A stretch of DNA of 64,000 nt from an uncultured Lachnospiraceae bacterium (GTDB lineage: Bacteria; Bacillota; Clostridia; Lachnospirales; Lachnospiraceae). Below are positions 51,481-59,634 of this stretch, one piece after another. Where the stretch lies: positions 62,001 to 126,000 of the forward strand of contig CAJUTQ010000094.1 in assembly GCA_910589265.1 (NCBI GenBank), given 5' to 3'. Under the pieces are notes generated by a model. The model saw nothing but the letters and a program-made list of their open reading frames with translations. It searched no databases and was not told the DNA's origin. The position numbers and the translations under genes were made by a program. Position 1 is the first letter of the stretch, and each line of letters opens with the position of its first letter.

Positions 51481-52676
51481 ACAAAAAATGTATTATTACA
51501 AAATGTAACGGGCTGCTGTTTTGCGCTCTCATGGAAGAGGGACGTATTGCCAGCTTGGATATTATAAGAAAATCTCATGGAATACTAGGTAACATTTATA
51601 TTGGAAAAGTAAAACATATATTAAAAAATATTCAGTCGGCCTTTGTAGAAATAGGAGACGGACAAGTCTGCTATCTTTCCCTAAAAGAGGCAAAAAATCC
51701 TATCTTCACTACTGATAAGAAAGATGGAACCATACGATGTGGAGATGAAATTTTAGTGCAAGTGAGCAGAGAAGCCATGAGGACAAAAGAACCGGTTGTT
51801 ACAACCAATATATCATTTCCTGGGAAGTATACTGTGATTACAACAGGGAAAAAATATTTGGGGCTTTCTGGAAAAATGAGCCCAGAAGAAAAGGAAACAT
51901 GGAAAGAAAGACTTTCCTCCTTTTTTGATGACTTTCCTTTTGGCATCATCCTAAGGACAAATGCAAAAAACGTGTCCTTTCCTATTGTGGAGGAGGAATT
52001 AAAAAAAGGAAGAAAGGAATTAGAAAAACTCTTTTCCATTGCAAAACACCGCACCTGTTTTAGCCTTATCAAAGAATCTGCGAAACAATATTTAATCCAA
52101 GTAAGAGATTTATATTCCCAGCATTTAGAAGGCATTGTTACAGATGATCCAAAGGTTTATGAGGAAATCAACGATTATTTATCTTCTTATGAACCAGAAA
52201 ATCTTCATAAGCTGACATTCTATCAAGATAAGCTCCTTCCTTTAGCTAAGCTCTATTCTTTTGAAACAACAATAAAAGAAGCCCTATCAAAAAAAATATG
52301 GCTGAAATCAGGAGGATATTTAGTCATTGAGCAGACAGAAGCTCTTGTGGCTGTTGATGTAAATACAGGAAAGTATATTGGCAATAAAAAAATGCAGGAT
52401 ACCTTCCTTAAAATTAATAGGGAAGCTGCCAAGGAGATTGCCTACCAGCTTAGGCTTCGCAATTTATCGGGAATTATTCTCATTGACTTTATTGACATGG
52501 AAGAAAAAGAATACCAGGAAATGCTTCTTAGAGAACTGGGCTTACATTTTTCAAAAGATCCCATTCAAACAACTCTTGTTGATATGACAGTCCTGCATTT
52601 AGTAGAAGTCACTAGAAAAAGAATCCGTAAACCGTTATGGGAACAAATACAGGAAGGAGAAAGGGAAAAAGAGTGA
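51477..52676 (+). CDS. rng: Ribonuclease E/G family protein
   Basis: The 399-residue protein has an N-terminal S1 domain (GNIYIGKVKHILKNIQSAFVEIG), an RNase H-like part, and the catalytic DNase I-like region with the two Asp residues in LVAVDVNTGKYIGNKK and IILIDFIDM. It lacks the C-terminal scaffold of RNase E, as RNase G does. It cleaves single-stranded A/U-rich RNA and trims rRNA and mRNA. The start is TTG at 51477, overlapping the upstream stop. GTGA overlap links it to the NUDIX gene. Confidence 0.88.
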   Translation: MNKKCIITKCNGLLFCALMEEGRIASLDIIRKSHGILGNIYIGKVKHILKNIQSAFVEIGDGQVCYLSLKEAKNPIFTTDKKDGTIRCGDEILVQVSREAMRTKEPVVTTNISFPGKYTVITTGKKYLGLSGKMSPEEKETWKERLSSFFDDFPFGIILRTNAKNVSFPIVEEELKKGRKELEKLFSIAKHRTCFSLIKESAKQYLIQVRDLYSQHLEGIVTDDPKVYEEINDYLSSYEPENLHKLTFYQDKLLPLAKLYSFETTIKEALSKKIWLKSGGYLVIEQTEALVAVDVNTGKYIGNKKMQDTFLKINREAAKEIAYQLRLRNLSGIILIDFIDMEEKEYQEMLLRELGLHFSKDPIQTTLVDMTVLHLVEVTRKRIRKPLWEQIQEGEREKE

Positions 52677-53236
52677 AATTTTTGCATTTATCAAAAGTAT
52701 ATGATGGGACATACTTAAAAAATTATGAATTAACTTACCATAATAAAGAAGGGGAAGAAAAAAAATATGAAATGGTTAGCCGAAGAGAGATAAAAGATGA
52801 GAAAGATTTAGGGAAACATACAAGCGGCGTTTCTATTGTGGCAATAAAAGAAGATAAAATGATCTTATTAAAGGAATTTCGCATGGCAGTAAATAAAAAA
52901 ATTTACAATTTGGTAGCTGGCATGCTGGAAGAAGGAGAAACAATAGAACAATGTATTGAGAGAGAGCTTTATGAGGAAACAGGACTCCATGTAGTTTCTA
53001 TTATGGATATTCTTCCCCCATCCTTTTCAGCTGTTGCCATTTCCGATGTGAAAACAAATATTGTTTTTGCCAAAGTAGATGGAGAAATAAGCGATCACAC
53101 ATCCAACAACGAGGAAATTGAGGCAGCTTTTTATCATCGGGAACAGTTAAAGGTTCTTTTGCAAACAGAACCTTTTAGCTCAAGAGCCCAAATGGCTGCT
53201 TATTTATTCCTCCATTCCCATTGGTTGGATGAATAG
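52673..53236 (+). CDS. NUDIX hydrolase, ADP-ribose pyrophosphatase-like
   Basis: The 187-residue protein has the NUDIX box in GMLEEGETIEQCIERELYEETGL, preceded by KEFRMAVNKKIYNLVAG, a context seen in ADP-ribose pyrophosphatase-like members. Its substrate remains a guess. The start is GTG at 52673, overlapping the rng stop by four bases and following a purine-rich GAAGGAGAAAGGG. An in-frame ATG at 52637 lies inside rng and is less likely. Its 3' end contains the L21 promoter just downstream. Confidence 0.82.
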   Translation: MKFLHLSKVYDGTYLKNYELTYHNKEGEEKKYEMVSRREIKDEKDLGKHTSGVSIVAIKEDKMILLKEFRMAVNKKIYNLVAGMLEEGETIEQCIERELYEETGLHVVSIMDILPPSFSAVAISDVKTNIVFAKVDGEISDHTSNNEEIEAAFYHREQLKVLLQTEPFSSRAQMAAYLFLHSHWLDE

Positions 53237-53237
53237 G

Positions 53238-53266
53238 TTGACGCATTAAGAAACTTATGTTATGAT
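53238..53266 (+). promoter_or_regulatory. Promoter of rplU-prp-rpmA
   Basis: TTGACG (53238-53243) and TATGAT (53261-53266) are 17 bases apart, starting at the NUDIX stop codon. Confidence 0.68.
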
Positions 53267-53345
53267 ATTATAGTATGCCGCATAGTGAGGTTTTCAGTTT
53301 GCTTTTGCAACACCGAAGCTAGCGAGTAAAAATAGGAGGTGCCCT
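53267..53345 (+). ncRNA. Ribosomal protein L21 leader
   Basis: The leader between promoter and rplU has a GC-rich segment GCCGCATAGTGAGG, then a T-rich loop and ACCGAAGCTAGCGAGT, the kind of structure seen in Firmicutes L21 leaders. Position and length match the known leader by which L21 is thought to control its own operon. The secondary structure was judged by eye only. Confidence 0.6.
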
Positions 53346-53651
53346 ATGTACGCAATTTTTGCAACAGGCGGAAAACAGTATAAAGTTTCAGAGGGAGACG
53401 TCATCAAAGTAGAAAAGCTGGATGCAGAACCAGGCAATACAGTAACCTTTGATCAAGTTGTCGCTGTAAACAAAGATGGTTTAAAAGTAGGATCGGATGT
53501 GTCAGATGCAACTGTATCCGCAACTGTGGTAGAACATGGCCGTGGTAAAAAGATCATTGTATATAAATACAAGAGAAAGACAGGATACCACAAGAAAAAT
53601 GGCCATAGACAAGCATACACTCAAGTGAAGATTGACAAGATCAATGGTTAA
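53346..53651 (+). CDS. rplU: 50S ribosomal protein L21
   Basis: The 101-residue protein starts MYAIFATGGKQYKVSEGDV and ends with KRKTGYHKKNGHRQAYTQVKID, standard for L21. It binds 23S rRNA in the large subunit. The ribosome site AGGAGGTG is just upstream. Its last base is shared with a possible start of prp (TAATG). Confidence 0.97.
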   Translation: MYAIFATGGKQYKVSEGDVIKVEKLDAEPGNTVTFDQVVAVNKDGLKVGSDVSDATVSATVVEHGRGKKIIVYKYKRKTGYHKKNGHRQAYTQVKIDKING

Positions 53652-53668
53652 TGTATATAATAACGACG

Positions 53669-53995
53669 ATGATTACTGTGAGTGTTTATAAAAGTCAAGG
53701 CATTTACAAGGGATTTCATTGCCTTGGGCATGCGGGATACGGGAAAGCTGGAAGGGATATTGTATGTTCTGCCGTCTCTGTTCTGGTTATTAATACAATC
53801 AACTCTATAGAAACATTTCTTTCAGAAGATATAGAGGTAACTGTTGATGAACAGATAGGAAAGATACATCTAGACTTTCAAAAAGCTCCCAGCGAAAAGG
53901 CAGCATTATTAATGGACTCCCTTGTTCTTGGACTGACAGGAATTGAAGAAAATTATAGTAAAAAATTTGTAAGATTATCCATAAAGGAGGTGTAG
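53669..53995 (+). CDS. prp: Ribosomal-processing cysteine protease Prp
   Basis: The 108-residue protein has the Prp active site with His21 and Cys33 in LGHAGYGKAGRDIVCSAVS. Prp removes the N-terminal extension of L27, and the next gene here encodes L27 with that extension, so enzyme and substrate are adjacent. ATG at 53669 matches family N-termini (MITVSVY) but has no ribosome site. ATG at 53651 overlaps the rplU stop and would allow coupled translation. Confidence 0.92.
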   Translation: MITVSVYKSQGIYKGFHCLGHAGYGKAGRDIVCSAVSVLVINTINSIETFLSEDIEVTVDEQIGKIHLDFQKAPSEKAALLMDSLVLGLTGIEENYSKKFVRLSIKEV

Positions 53996-53997
53996 AC

Positions 53998-54288
53998 ATG
54001 CAAAATATGAACCTTCAGTTTTTTGCACATAAAAAAGGAGTTGGCTCTACAAAAAATGGAAGAGATTCTGAATCCAAACGTTTAGGTGCAAAGAGGGCAG
54101 ACGGACAATTTGTAAAAGCAGGTAATATTTTATACAGACAAAGAGGAACAAAGATTCATCCCGGTACAAATGTAGGACGAGGTGGAGATGACACATTGTT
54201 TGCATTAATAGATGGCGTATTACGTTTTGAGAGAATGGGAAAACACAGAAAGCGGGCTTCCATTTATCCAGTAGAACAAGTAAGGTAA
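53998..54288 (+). CDS. rpmA: 50S ribosomal protein L27 with cleavable N-terminus
   Basis: The 96-residue protein has the extension MQNMNLQFF before AHKKGVGSTKNGRDS. The Prp site (LQFF/AHKKG) is conserved in Firmicutes, where removal of these nine residues exposes the L27 N-terminus near the peptidyl-transferase centre. AAGGAGGTG precedes the start. A terminator follows at 54298-54329. Confidence 0.97.
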   Translation: MQNMNLQFFAHKKGVGSTKNGRDSESKRLGAKRADGQFVKAGNILYRQRGTKIHPGTNVGRGGDDTLFALIDGVLRFERMGKHRKRASIYPVEQVR

Positions 54289-54297
54289 GATTTGAGA

Positions 54298-54329
54298 GGG
54301 TTTCAAACGTTATTGTTTGGACCCTTTTT
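54298..54329 (+). terminator. Terminator after rpmA
   Basis: GGGTTTCAAAC pairs with GTTTGGACCC (one bulge and one G-T pair) around a GTTATT-like loop and is followed by TTTTT. Confidence 0.8.
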
Positions 54330-54374
54330 ATTATTGAATAAGAACTTCCTTTCAAATGTCTCAGAAGTTACCCG

Positions 54375-54403
54375 TTGTTTTTTTTTGTAATTCTTGTTAC
54401 AAT
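54375..54403 (+). promoter_or_regulatory. Promoter for obgE-yhbY-nadD-yqeK-rsfS
   Basis: TTGTTT (54375-54380) and TACAAT (54398-54403), 17 bases apart, with a TG extended -10 motif (TGTTACAAT). Confidence 0.62.
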
Positions 54404-54437
54404 AAATAGAAGAAAGAAAGGAGCATGGCGCTGTCAT

Positions 54438-55715
54438 ATGTTTGCAGATAGAGCAAAAATATTTATAAAGAGTGGGAAAGGCGGAGACGGGCATGTCAGT
54501 TTCCGAAGAGAAAAGTATGTCCCTAATGGTGGGCCTGATGGGGGAGACGGAGGAGATGGGGGAGATGTTATTTTTTCCATTGATCAAGGCTTAAATACCC
54601 TGGCTCCCTTTCGCCATAAGCAAAAATATTGTGCAGAAAATGGTACAGGAGGAAGTAAGAGAAACTGCCGTGGAAAAAACGGGGCTTCCATTATCATTAA
54701 AGTTCCCCCAGGGACTGTTATTAAAGAGGCTGTAACAGGGAAAATTATTGCAGATATGTCTGGAAATAATACAGAACAGCTTGTATTAAAAGGAGGTAAA
54801 GGGGGAAAAGGAAACCAGCATTATGCCACATCTACGATGCAGGCTCCCAAATATGCCAAGCCTGGACAACCCTCTATGGAATTGGATCTTTTGTTAGAAT
54901 TAAAGGTCATTGCAGACGTAGGACTTGTTGGATTCCCTAATGTGGGAAAATCCACCTTTTTATCAAGGGTAACCAATGCAAAGCCAAAAATTGCCAATTA
55001 TCCCTTCACAACGCTGCATCCCAATTTAGGCGTTGTGGACTTAGAAGATGCTAAAGGATTTGTTATTGCCGATATTCCTGGATTAGTGGAAGGAGCTTCT
55101 AAAGGAGTGGGACTAGGCCATGAATTTTTACGACATATTGAGCGGACAAAATATATAATTCATATTGTGGATGCTGCTTCATTAGAAGGAAGGGATCCAC
55201 GAAAGGACGTCATTGCCATTCAAAGGGAATTAGAAAATTACCATATGGATATAGTAAAAAGACCACAGGTCATTGCAGCAAACAAAATAGACGCCTTGTC
55301 ATCTCAAGAAATTATTGAGAAGCTGAAATCTGAATTTGAGCCAAAGGGTATATGCGTGTTTCCTATTTCAGCAGTATCTGGAAAGGGAGTGAAGGAGCTT
55401 CTCTACTATGTAAGCAAAGAATTGGAGAAACTGGATATAGAGCCTGTCCGATTTGAACAAGAGTTTTTTCCTCATACTCGTGACAACATAGCGGATACCT
55501 TCACAGTACAAAAGGAAGAAGGGCCAGTCTATGTTATTGAAGGACCTCGCATTGAGAAAATGCTAGGTTATACAAATTTAGACTCTGAGAAAGGATTTCT
55601 TTTCTTTCAACGTTTTCTAAAAGAGCAAGGAATTTTAGAAGAGCTAAAAAATCTTGGAATCGAAGAAGGAGATACTGTTCGCATATATGGTATGGAATTT
55701 GATTATTATGAATAG
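54438..55715 (+). CDS. obgE: GTPase Obg
   Basis: The 425-residue protein has the Obg fold (FADRAKIFIKSGKGGDGHVSF with Gly-rich GGDGGDGGDV), the GTPase domain with GFPNVGKSTF, DIPGLVEGA and NKID, and the C-terminal OCT domain ending VRIYGMEFDYYE. Obg links GTP level to ribosome assembly and sporulation in Bacillus. The start ATG at 54438 has its AAAGGAG 14 bases upstream, an unusually long spacing. No other in-frame start is nearby, so its translation may be weak or coupled. Confidence 0.95.
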   Translation: MFADRAKIFIKSGKGGDGHVSFRREKYVPNGGPDGGDGGDGGDVIFSIDQGLNTLAPFRHKQKYCAENGTGGSKRNCRGKNGASIIIKVPPGTVIKEAVTGKIIADMSGNNTEQLVLKGGKGGKGNQHYATSTMQAPKYAKPGQPSMELDLLLELKVIADVGLVGFPNVGKSTFLSRVTNAKPKIANYPFTTLHPNLGVVDLEDAKGFVIADIPGLVEGASKGVGLGHEFLRHIERTKYIIHIVDAASLEGRDPRKDVIAIQRELENYHMDIVKRPQVIAANKIDALSSQEIIEKLKSEFEPKGICVFPISAVSGKGVKELLYYVSKELEKLDIEPVRFEQEFFPHTRDNIADTFTVQKEEGPVYVIEGPRIEKMLGYTNLDSEKGFLFFQRFLKEQGILEELKNLGIEEGDTVRIYGMEFDYYE

Positions 55716-55725
55716 GAGGATAGGA

Positions 55726-56022
55726 ATGACAAGCAGACAAAGAGCTTATTTGAAAAGTTTAGCTAGTAAAGAAAATGCTATTTTTCAAGTAGGAAAAGCA
55801 AGTGTTACTCCTGATTTAACAAAGGGAATATCCCAGGCCTTAAAGGCAAGGGAATTGGTTAAAATTTCCGTGTTGAAAAATTGCATGGATGATCCAAAGG
55901 AAATTGCTCAAATGATTGGAGAACGGACAAAATCTCAGGTTATCCAAATAATTGGGAAAAAAATTGTCTTTTATAAGCCATCTAAGGAAAATCCTAAAAT
56001 CTTATTGCCAAAGGATGAGTAG
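55726..56022 (+). CDS. yhbY: YhbY family ribosome assembly RNA-binding protein
   Basis: The 98-residue protein has a CRM domain: RQRAYLKSLASKENAIFQVGKASVTPDL, then LVKISVLKN and the GxxG-like RTKSQVIQIIGKKIVFYKPS. YhbY binds pre-50S particles. The start at 55726 follows AGGAGGATAGGA, ten bases after the obgE stop. It is in a translation-linked operon with nadD, yqeK and rsfS. Confidence 0.93.
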   Translation: MTSRQRAYLKSLASKENAIFQVGKASVTPDLTKGISQALKARELVKISVLKNCMDDPKEIAQMIGERTKSQVIQIIGKKIVFYKPSKENPKILLPKDE

Positions 56023-56028
56023 CCGCTT

Positions 56029-56685
56029 ATGAAAAAGGAAAAAATAGGAATACTAGGGGGTACCTTCAATCCTATTCATACAGGACATTTAATTTTAGCT
56101 GAAAATGCTTACGATGAATTTCATTTGAACAAAGTATGGATTATGCCTAGCGGCTGTTCCTATTTCAAGGACCAACAAAGGATTGTTTCGGGGGAACATA
56201 GAATGCAAATGATTTCTTTAGCCATTGAAAAAAACCCTCATTTTGAGTTATCCACCTTAGAAATATATCGTCCAGGCAACACCTACACTTATGAAACCAT
56301 CCATTTTCTAAAAGAGCATTATCCAAATACAGATTTTTATTTTATTCTTGGAGAAGATTCCTTATTTCAAATAGAAACATGGAAATGTCCAAAAGAAATA
56401 TTTTCAGGATGTACTTTATTAGTAGCTTGTCGAGAGGAGCGAGGAGCGAACAACCATACCTTTTCCCCTCATGTTTCTGTAAAAGAGAAAATTCTTTCTT
56501 TGTGCAATGAGTATAATGCAGCTATTTATACAATGGGGACTCCACATTTAGGTATTTCTTCTGAAAAAATTAGAAGGGATGTTTTTTATGGAAAGTCAAT
56601 TAAATACTATGTTCCTTATTCTGTAGAAAACTATATCTATGAAAATAAATTATACAAGGAGAATAGCCAAAGTGAAAGAAAATGA
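56029..56685 (+). CDS. nadD: Nicotinate-nucleotide adenylyltransferase
   Basis: The 218-residue protein has ILGGTFNPIHTGHLILAEN, the T/HxGH nucleotidyltransferase motif, and the C-terminal GISSEKIRRDVFYGKSI. It makes deamido-NAD from nicotinate mononucleotide and ATP. The gene order yhbY-nadD-yqeK-rsfS is the one seen in Bacillus. It overlaps the next gene by 14 bases. Confidence 0.94.
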   Translation: MKKEKIGILGGTFNPIHTGHLILAENAYDEFHLNKVWIMPSGCSYFKDQQRIVSGEHRMQMISLAIEKNPHFELSTLEIYRPGNTYTYETIHFLKEHYPNTDFYFILGEDSLFQIETWKCPKEIFSGCTLLVACREERGANNHTFSPHVSVKEKILSLCNEYNAAIYTMGTPHLGISSEKIRRDVFYGKSIKYYVPYSVENYIYENKLYKENSQSERK

Positions 56686-57250
56686 TATCAAAAAAATTCA
56701 CAGAAAATTGGAAAAGGCATTGGACAAAAAACGTTTTGAGCACACTTTAGGAGTAGCCTACACAGCTACAGCGCTGGCCATGCGTTATGAGGAGGATTTA
56801 AAAAAAGCAGAAGTGGCAGGACTTCTTCATGACTGTGCAAAATGTATTGAGAATAGCAAAAAACTAGCAATATGTGAGAAATATAATATTCAAGTATCTG
56901 ACTTAGAAAGGAAAAATCCCTATCTTCTCCATGCGAAATTAGGAGGATTTATTGCCATGCAAAAATATGGAGTGAGAGATAAAGAAATTGTCAGCGCCAT
57001 TGTCAATCATACAACTGGCTGTCCACATATGGGACAGTTAGATAAAATTATTTATATTGCAGATTATATTGAACCATATAGACATCAAGCTCCCCATCTA
57101 AAGGCTATTCGCAAAATGGCTTTTCTAGATATAGACAAAGCGCTGCTTATGATATTGGAAGATACACTAAAATATTTAAATGCCCTTGGTAATTCTATTG
57201 ATCCTATGACAGAAAAAACATATGAATATTACAAAAACAATATCCAATAG
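56672..57250 (+). CDS. yqeK: HD-domain nucleotidase YqeK
   Basis: The 192-residue protein has an HD domain (FEHTLGVAYTATALA, GLLHDCAKC, NHTTGCPHM and KIIYIADYIEP). YqeK hydrolyses diadenosine tetraphosphate in Firmicutes. GTG at 56672 is chosen because AAGGAGA lies upstream; an in-frame ATG at 56639 is inside nadD. rsfS follows after 14 bases. Confidence 0.9.
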   Translation: MKENDIKKIHRKLEKALDKKRFEHTLGVAYTATALAMRYEEDLKKAEVAGLLHDCAKCIENSKKLAICEKYNIQVSDLERKNPYLLHAKLGGFIAMQKYGVRDKEIVSAIVNHTTGCPHMGQLDKIIYIADYIEPYRHQAPHLKAIRKMAFLDIDKALLMILEDTLKYLNALGNSIDPMTEKTYEYYKNNIQ

Positions 57251-57264
57251 AAAGGAGTTATTCC

Positions 57265-57621
57265 ATGGCCTCATCAAAAGAAATGGCAAAACTCGTTATT
57301 CATGCATTAGAAAATAAAAAAGCAGAAGACATTCGCATTATTGATATTCGCAATGTGTCTGTCTTAGCTGATTATTTTATCATTGCCACTGGCAATAATA
57401 GAAATCAAATACAGGCTATGATTGATCATGTGGAAGAAGAGATGCAAAAAGCTGGATACGTTCCAAAGCAAATAGAAGGATATCAAAATGCAAATTGGAT
57501 TCTTATGGATTACTTAGATATTGTTGTCCATGTATTTGATTCTGAAAACCGTCTTTTTTATGACTTAGAACGGGTATGGAGAGATGGACAGCATATATCT
57601 TTGGAAGATTTGGGAACATAA
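57265..57621 (+). CDS. rsfS: Ribosome silencing factor RsfS
   Basis: The 118-residue protein has the family core ADYFIIATGNNRNQIQAMIDHVEEEM and a C-terminal NWILMDYLDIVVHVFDSENRLFYDLERVW. RsfS binds L14 and blocks subunit joining when nutrients are low. AAAGGAG precedes the start. It is the last gene of the obgE operon, and the lexA terminator region follows. Confidence 0.95.
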   Translation: MASSKEMAKLVIHALENKKAEDIRIIDIRNVSVLADYFIIATGNNRNQIQAMIDHVEEEMQKAGYVPKQIEGYQNANWILMDYLDIVVHVFDSENRLFYDLERVWRDGQHISLEDLGT

Positions 57622-57636
57622 CATTTTGTGCCATTC

Positions 57637-57679
57637 TAAAAAAAGCAAACAAGGATAGGTGCATAACTCCATGTTTGCT
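57637..57679 (-). terminator. Terminator of lexA
   Basis: On the minus strand AGCAAACA (57679-57672) pairs with TGTTTGCT (57651-57644) and TTTTTT follows. The hairpin may also slow rsfS transcripts on the plus strand, where it lacks a T-run. Confidence 0.75.
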
Positions 57680-57711
57680 AGGGGTACAGGATTTATTATT
57701 TTACTGATACT

Positions 57712-58329
57712 CTAATGAAACAATCGAAAAACGCCAAATACCTTTCCTAAAATTTCCACCTCATCTGTTATAATAGGTTCCATTGCATCATTTTCTGGCT
57801 GTAATTTATAATATCCTTCTTCTTTAAAAAAACGTTTAACAGTAGCAGAATCTTCTAACAGAGCGACAACAATTTCCCCATTTTTTGCTGTACTGCATCT
57901 TTCCACAAAGATCTGATCCCCATCAAAAATTCCAACATTTTTCATGCTATCCCCTTTCACATAAAGAATAAACGAGTCAGAGGAGGGAACCATGTTGGAA
58001 GGAATCGGAAAATAGCTTTCAATGTTTTCCTCTGCCAAAATAGGAATTCCTGCAGCAACCGTCCCAACAATGGGGATGTTGCTTATATCCTGACGGACCA
58101 TATAAAAGTGATCGTCCATAATTTCAATGGCTCTTGGCTTTGTGGGATCCCTTCGAATATAACCATTTTTTTCTAAAGTTTCCAGATGGGAGTGAACGGA
58201 GGAGGTTGATTTCAAATGAACAGCTTCACATATTTCCCTCACGGAAGGGGGATAGCCCCTTTCTAAAATTTCTTTTTTTATAAAATCTAAAATTTGTTTT
58301 TGCTTTGCGCTTATTTTTCCATATCCCAT
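57712..58329 (-). CDS. lexA: Transcriptional repressor LexA
   Basis: The 205-residue protein has the N-terminal winged helix (KQKQILDFIKKEI, GYPPSVREICEAVHLKSTSSVHSHL) and the S24 autoprotease. The self-cleavage site is Ala93-Gly94 in GTVAAGIP, and the Ser128-Lys165 catalytic pair is in KGDSMKN and ATVKRFF. It represses SOS genes and is cleaved after RecA activation. The start at 58329 follows AGGAGATG. Its promoter and a palindrome are upstream. Confidence 0.95.
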   Translation of the reverse strand: MGYGKISAKQKQILDFIKKEILERGYPPSVREICEAVHLKSTSSVHSHLETLEKNGYIRRDPTKPRAIEIMDDHFYMVRQDISNIPIVGTVAAGIPILAEENIESYFPIPSNMVPSSDSFILYVKGDSMKNVGIFDGDQIFVERCSTAKNGEIVVALLEDSATVKRFFKEEGYYKLQPENDAMEPIITDEVEILGKVFGVFRLFH

Positions 58330-58359
58330 AATTTCATCTCCTGTTTCAATATACATATT

Positions 58360-58388
58360 AGTATACCACAAATAAAAAGGAGATGCAA
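58360..58388 (-). promoter_or_regulatory. Promoter of lexA
   Basis: On the minus strand TTGCAT (58388-58383) and TATACT (58365-58360) are 17 bases apart with a TG-rich extension. The 10-bp inverted repeat at 58388-58410 touches the -35. Confidence 0.72.
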
Positions 58389-58410
58389 ACATATATTCCA
58401 AATATATGTT
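58388..58410. promoter_or_regulatory. Palindrome at the lexA promoter, candidate LexA operator
   Basis: AACATATATT (58388-58397) and AATATATGTT (58401-58410) are perfect complements around CCA. The element abuts the lexA -35. The right arm continues into CG, so read on the minus strand it begins CGAACATAT, the half-site of the Firmicutes CGAAC-type SOS box. The other half is divergent. Confidence 0.55.
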
Positions 58411-58420
58411 CGATAAATAT

Positions 58421-59467
58421 TCACTCCCTCAACCGCACTGCATGAGCTGCGCTGCGGCGCCTTTCATCATCCAAAGCAGCATAATGCTTTTTTGTTGTAT
58501 TCACATCTTTATGTCCAAGTACATCTGCCACAAGGTAAATATCTCCTGTTTCCCGATATAGAGAAGTGCCATAGGTGCTTCTCAATTTATGAGGTGTTAT
58601 TTTTTTTAAAGGAGTAACCAATTTGGAGTATTTTTTTACAAGGTTTTCCACACTCCTCACACTCATTCTTTTCTTTTGAAGGGAGAGAAAGAGGGCATCT
58701 TCATTTCCCGTTACAGGAATGATTTTCTCCCGTTCTTTTAAATAATCCAATAAAGCTTTTTCTACTTCGTCACCAAAATAGAGAATTGCCTCATACCCTC
58801 CCTTTCTTCGGATTTTTATTCCATTATTTTTAAAATCTACATCTTGGATATTTAACCCTACGCATTCCGAGACACGGATTCCTGTCCCAAGAAGAAGAGT
58901 AAGAAGAGCAAGATCCCTTCTCTTTGTCTGGGCATGGAATCGTTGTTGTTTATTTGTAAGTTTACTGCCATTTTCCACTTGATCAAGTAAGATGGCAACC
59001 TCGTCCACATCGAGACGAATAATTTCTTTTTGGTGGAGCTTTGGCATTTTAACAAGAGAGGGGGGGTTTTTTTCAATAGCTTCCTTTTGAAAAAAATAAT
59101 TGTAAAAGCTTCGTAAGGAAGCCAGCTTTCTAGATTTTCCCCTCTCATCGTTTTTATATTCCTTCCCATCCTTTTCATAGTATGTTAAATATTCTAAATA
59201 TTCTTCAATATCCACAGGAGTAAGTTGGTCAAGGATAGAAAGGGGAAATTTCTGAATCTCTAATTTTCTGCAAATAGGATTGGTTTCATGTAGAAATTCA
59301 AAAAAAATGCGAAGATCATAGGCATATGCCGTTCTCGTCCTGGGAGAAGTCATATTTTCTACTCCACGAAAAAAATCTTTACAAAAAGATGGAAGAGTGG
59401 ATATAAGCTCTCTTAATTTTTTTATATTTTCTATATTTACTTTGTCATGATAATTATTATTTTCCAT
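58421..59467 (-). CDS. xerC: Tyrosine recombinase of the XerC/XerD type
   Basis: The 348-residue protein has an N-terminal SAM-like domain (RTRTAYAYDLRIFFEFL) and a C-terminal catalytic domain with the Arg in TGIRVSECVGL, HxxR in HKLRSTYGTSLY, the second His in VLGHKDVNTT and the Tyr in HYAAL. Such enzymes resolve chromosome dimers or move elements. No integrated element or direct repeats are evident around it, so a housekeeping Xer role is favoured. The start is ATG at 59467, six bases after GGGA; TTG at 59473 is also in frame. Confidence 0.86.
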   Translation of the reverse strand: MENNNYHDKVNIENIKKLRELISTLPSFCKDFFRGVENMTSPRTRTAYAYDLRIFFEFLHETNPICRKLEIQKFPLSILDQLTPVDIEEYLEYLTYYEKDGKEYKNDERGKSRKLASLRSFYNYFFQKEAIEKNPPSLVKMPKLHQKEIIRLDVDEVAILLDQVENGSKLTNKQQRFHAQTKRRDLALLTLLLGTGIRVSECVGLNIQDVDFKNNGIKIRRKGGYEAILYFGDEVEKALLDYLKEREKIIPVTGNEDALFLSLQKKRMSVRSVENLVKKYSKLVTPLKKITPHKLRSTYGTSLYRETGDIYLVADVLGHKDVNTTKKHYAALDDERRRSAAHAVRLRE

Positions 59468-59511
59468 ATTCAATCCCTGAACTTTCCCTTTTCATTTTTA
59501 TATCTTTTTCT

Positions 59512-59540
59512 ATTATACTATAAAATACATTTTTTGCATA
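59512..59540 (-). promoter_or_regulatory. Weak promoter for the Xer-type gene
   Basis: On the minus strand TATAAT (59517-59512) is perfect, but the element at ideal spacing, TATGCA (59540-59535), is poor. Confidence 0.4.
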
Positions 59541-59576
59541 TTTTTCTTTTTCTCTATGGCAAGAGAGGAAGGGCCA

Positions 59577-59585
59577 TGATATAAT
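59577..59585 (+). promoter_or_regulatory. Extended -10 promoter for the AI-2E family gene
   Basis: TGATATAAT fits TGN-TATAAT, about 50 bases before the start codon. No clear -35. Confidence 0.5.
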
Positions 59586-59634
59586 ATAGCGACAGACAGA
59601 TAAATGGTTTGTAGTCTGAAGGAAAGGCGTGGGA

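Noticed and set aside
54425..54451. Eight-codon ORF overlapping the obgE start
   Set aside because: Its ATG is only one base after AAAGGAG, too close for efficient initiation.
58421..59467. Integrase of a mobile element
   Set aside because: No attachment-site repeats, cargo or phage genes are nearby, and it sits between housekeeping genes beside lexA. A Xer role is more likely.
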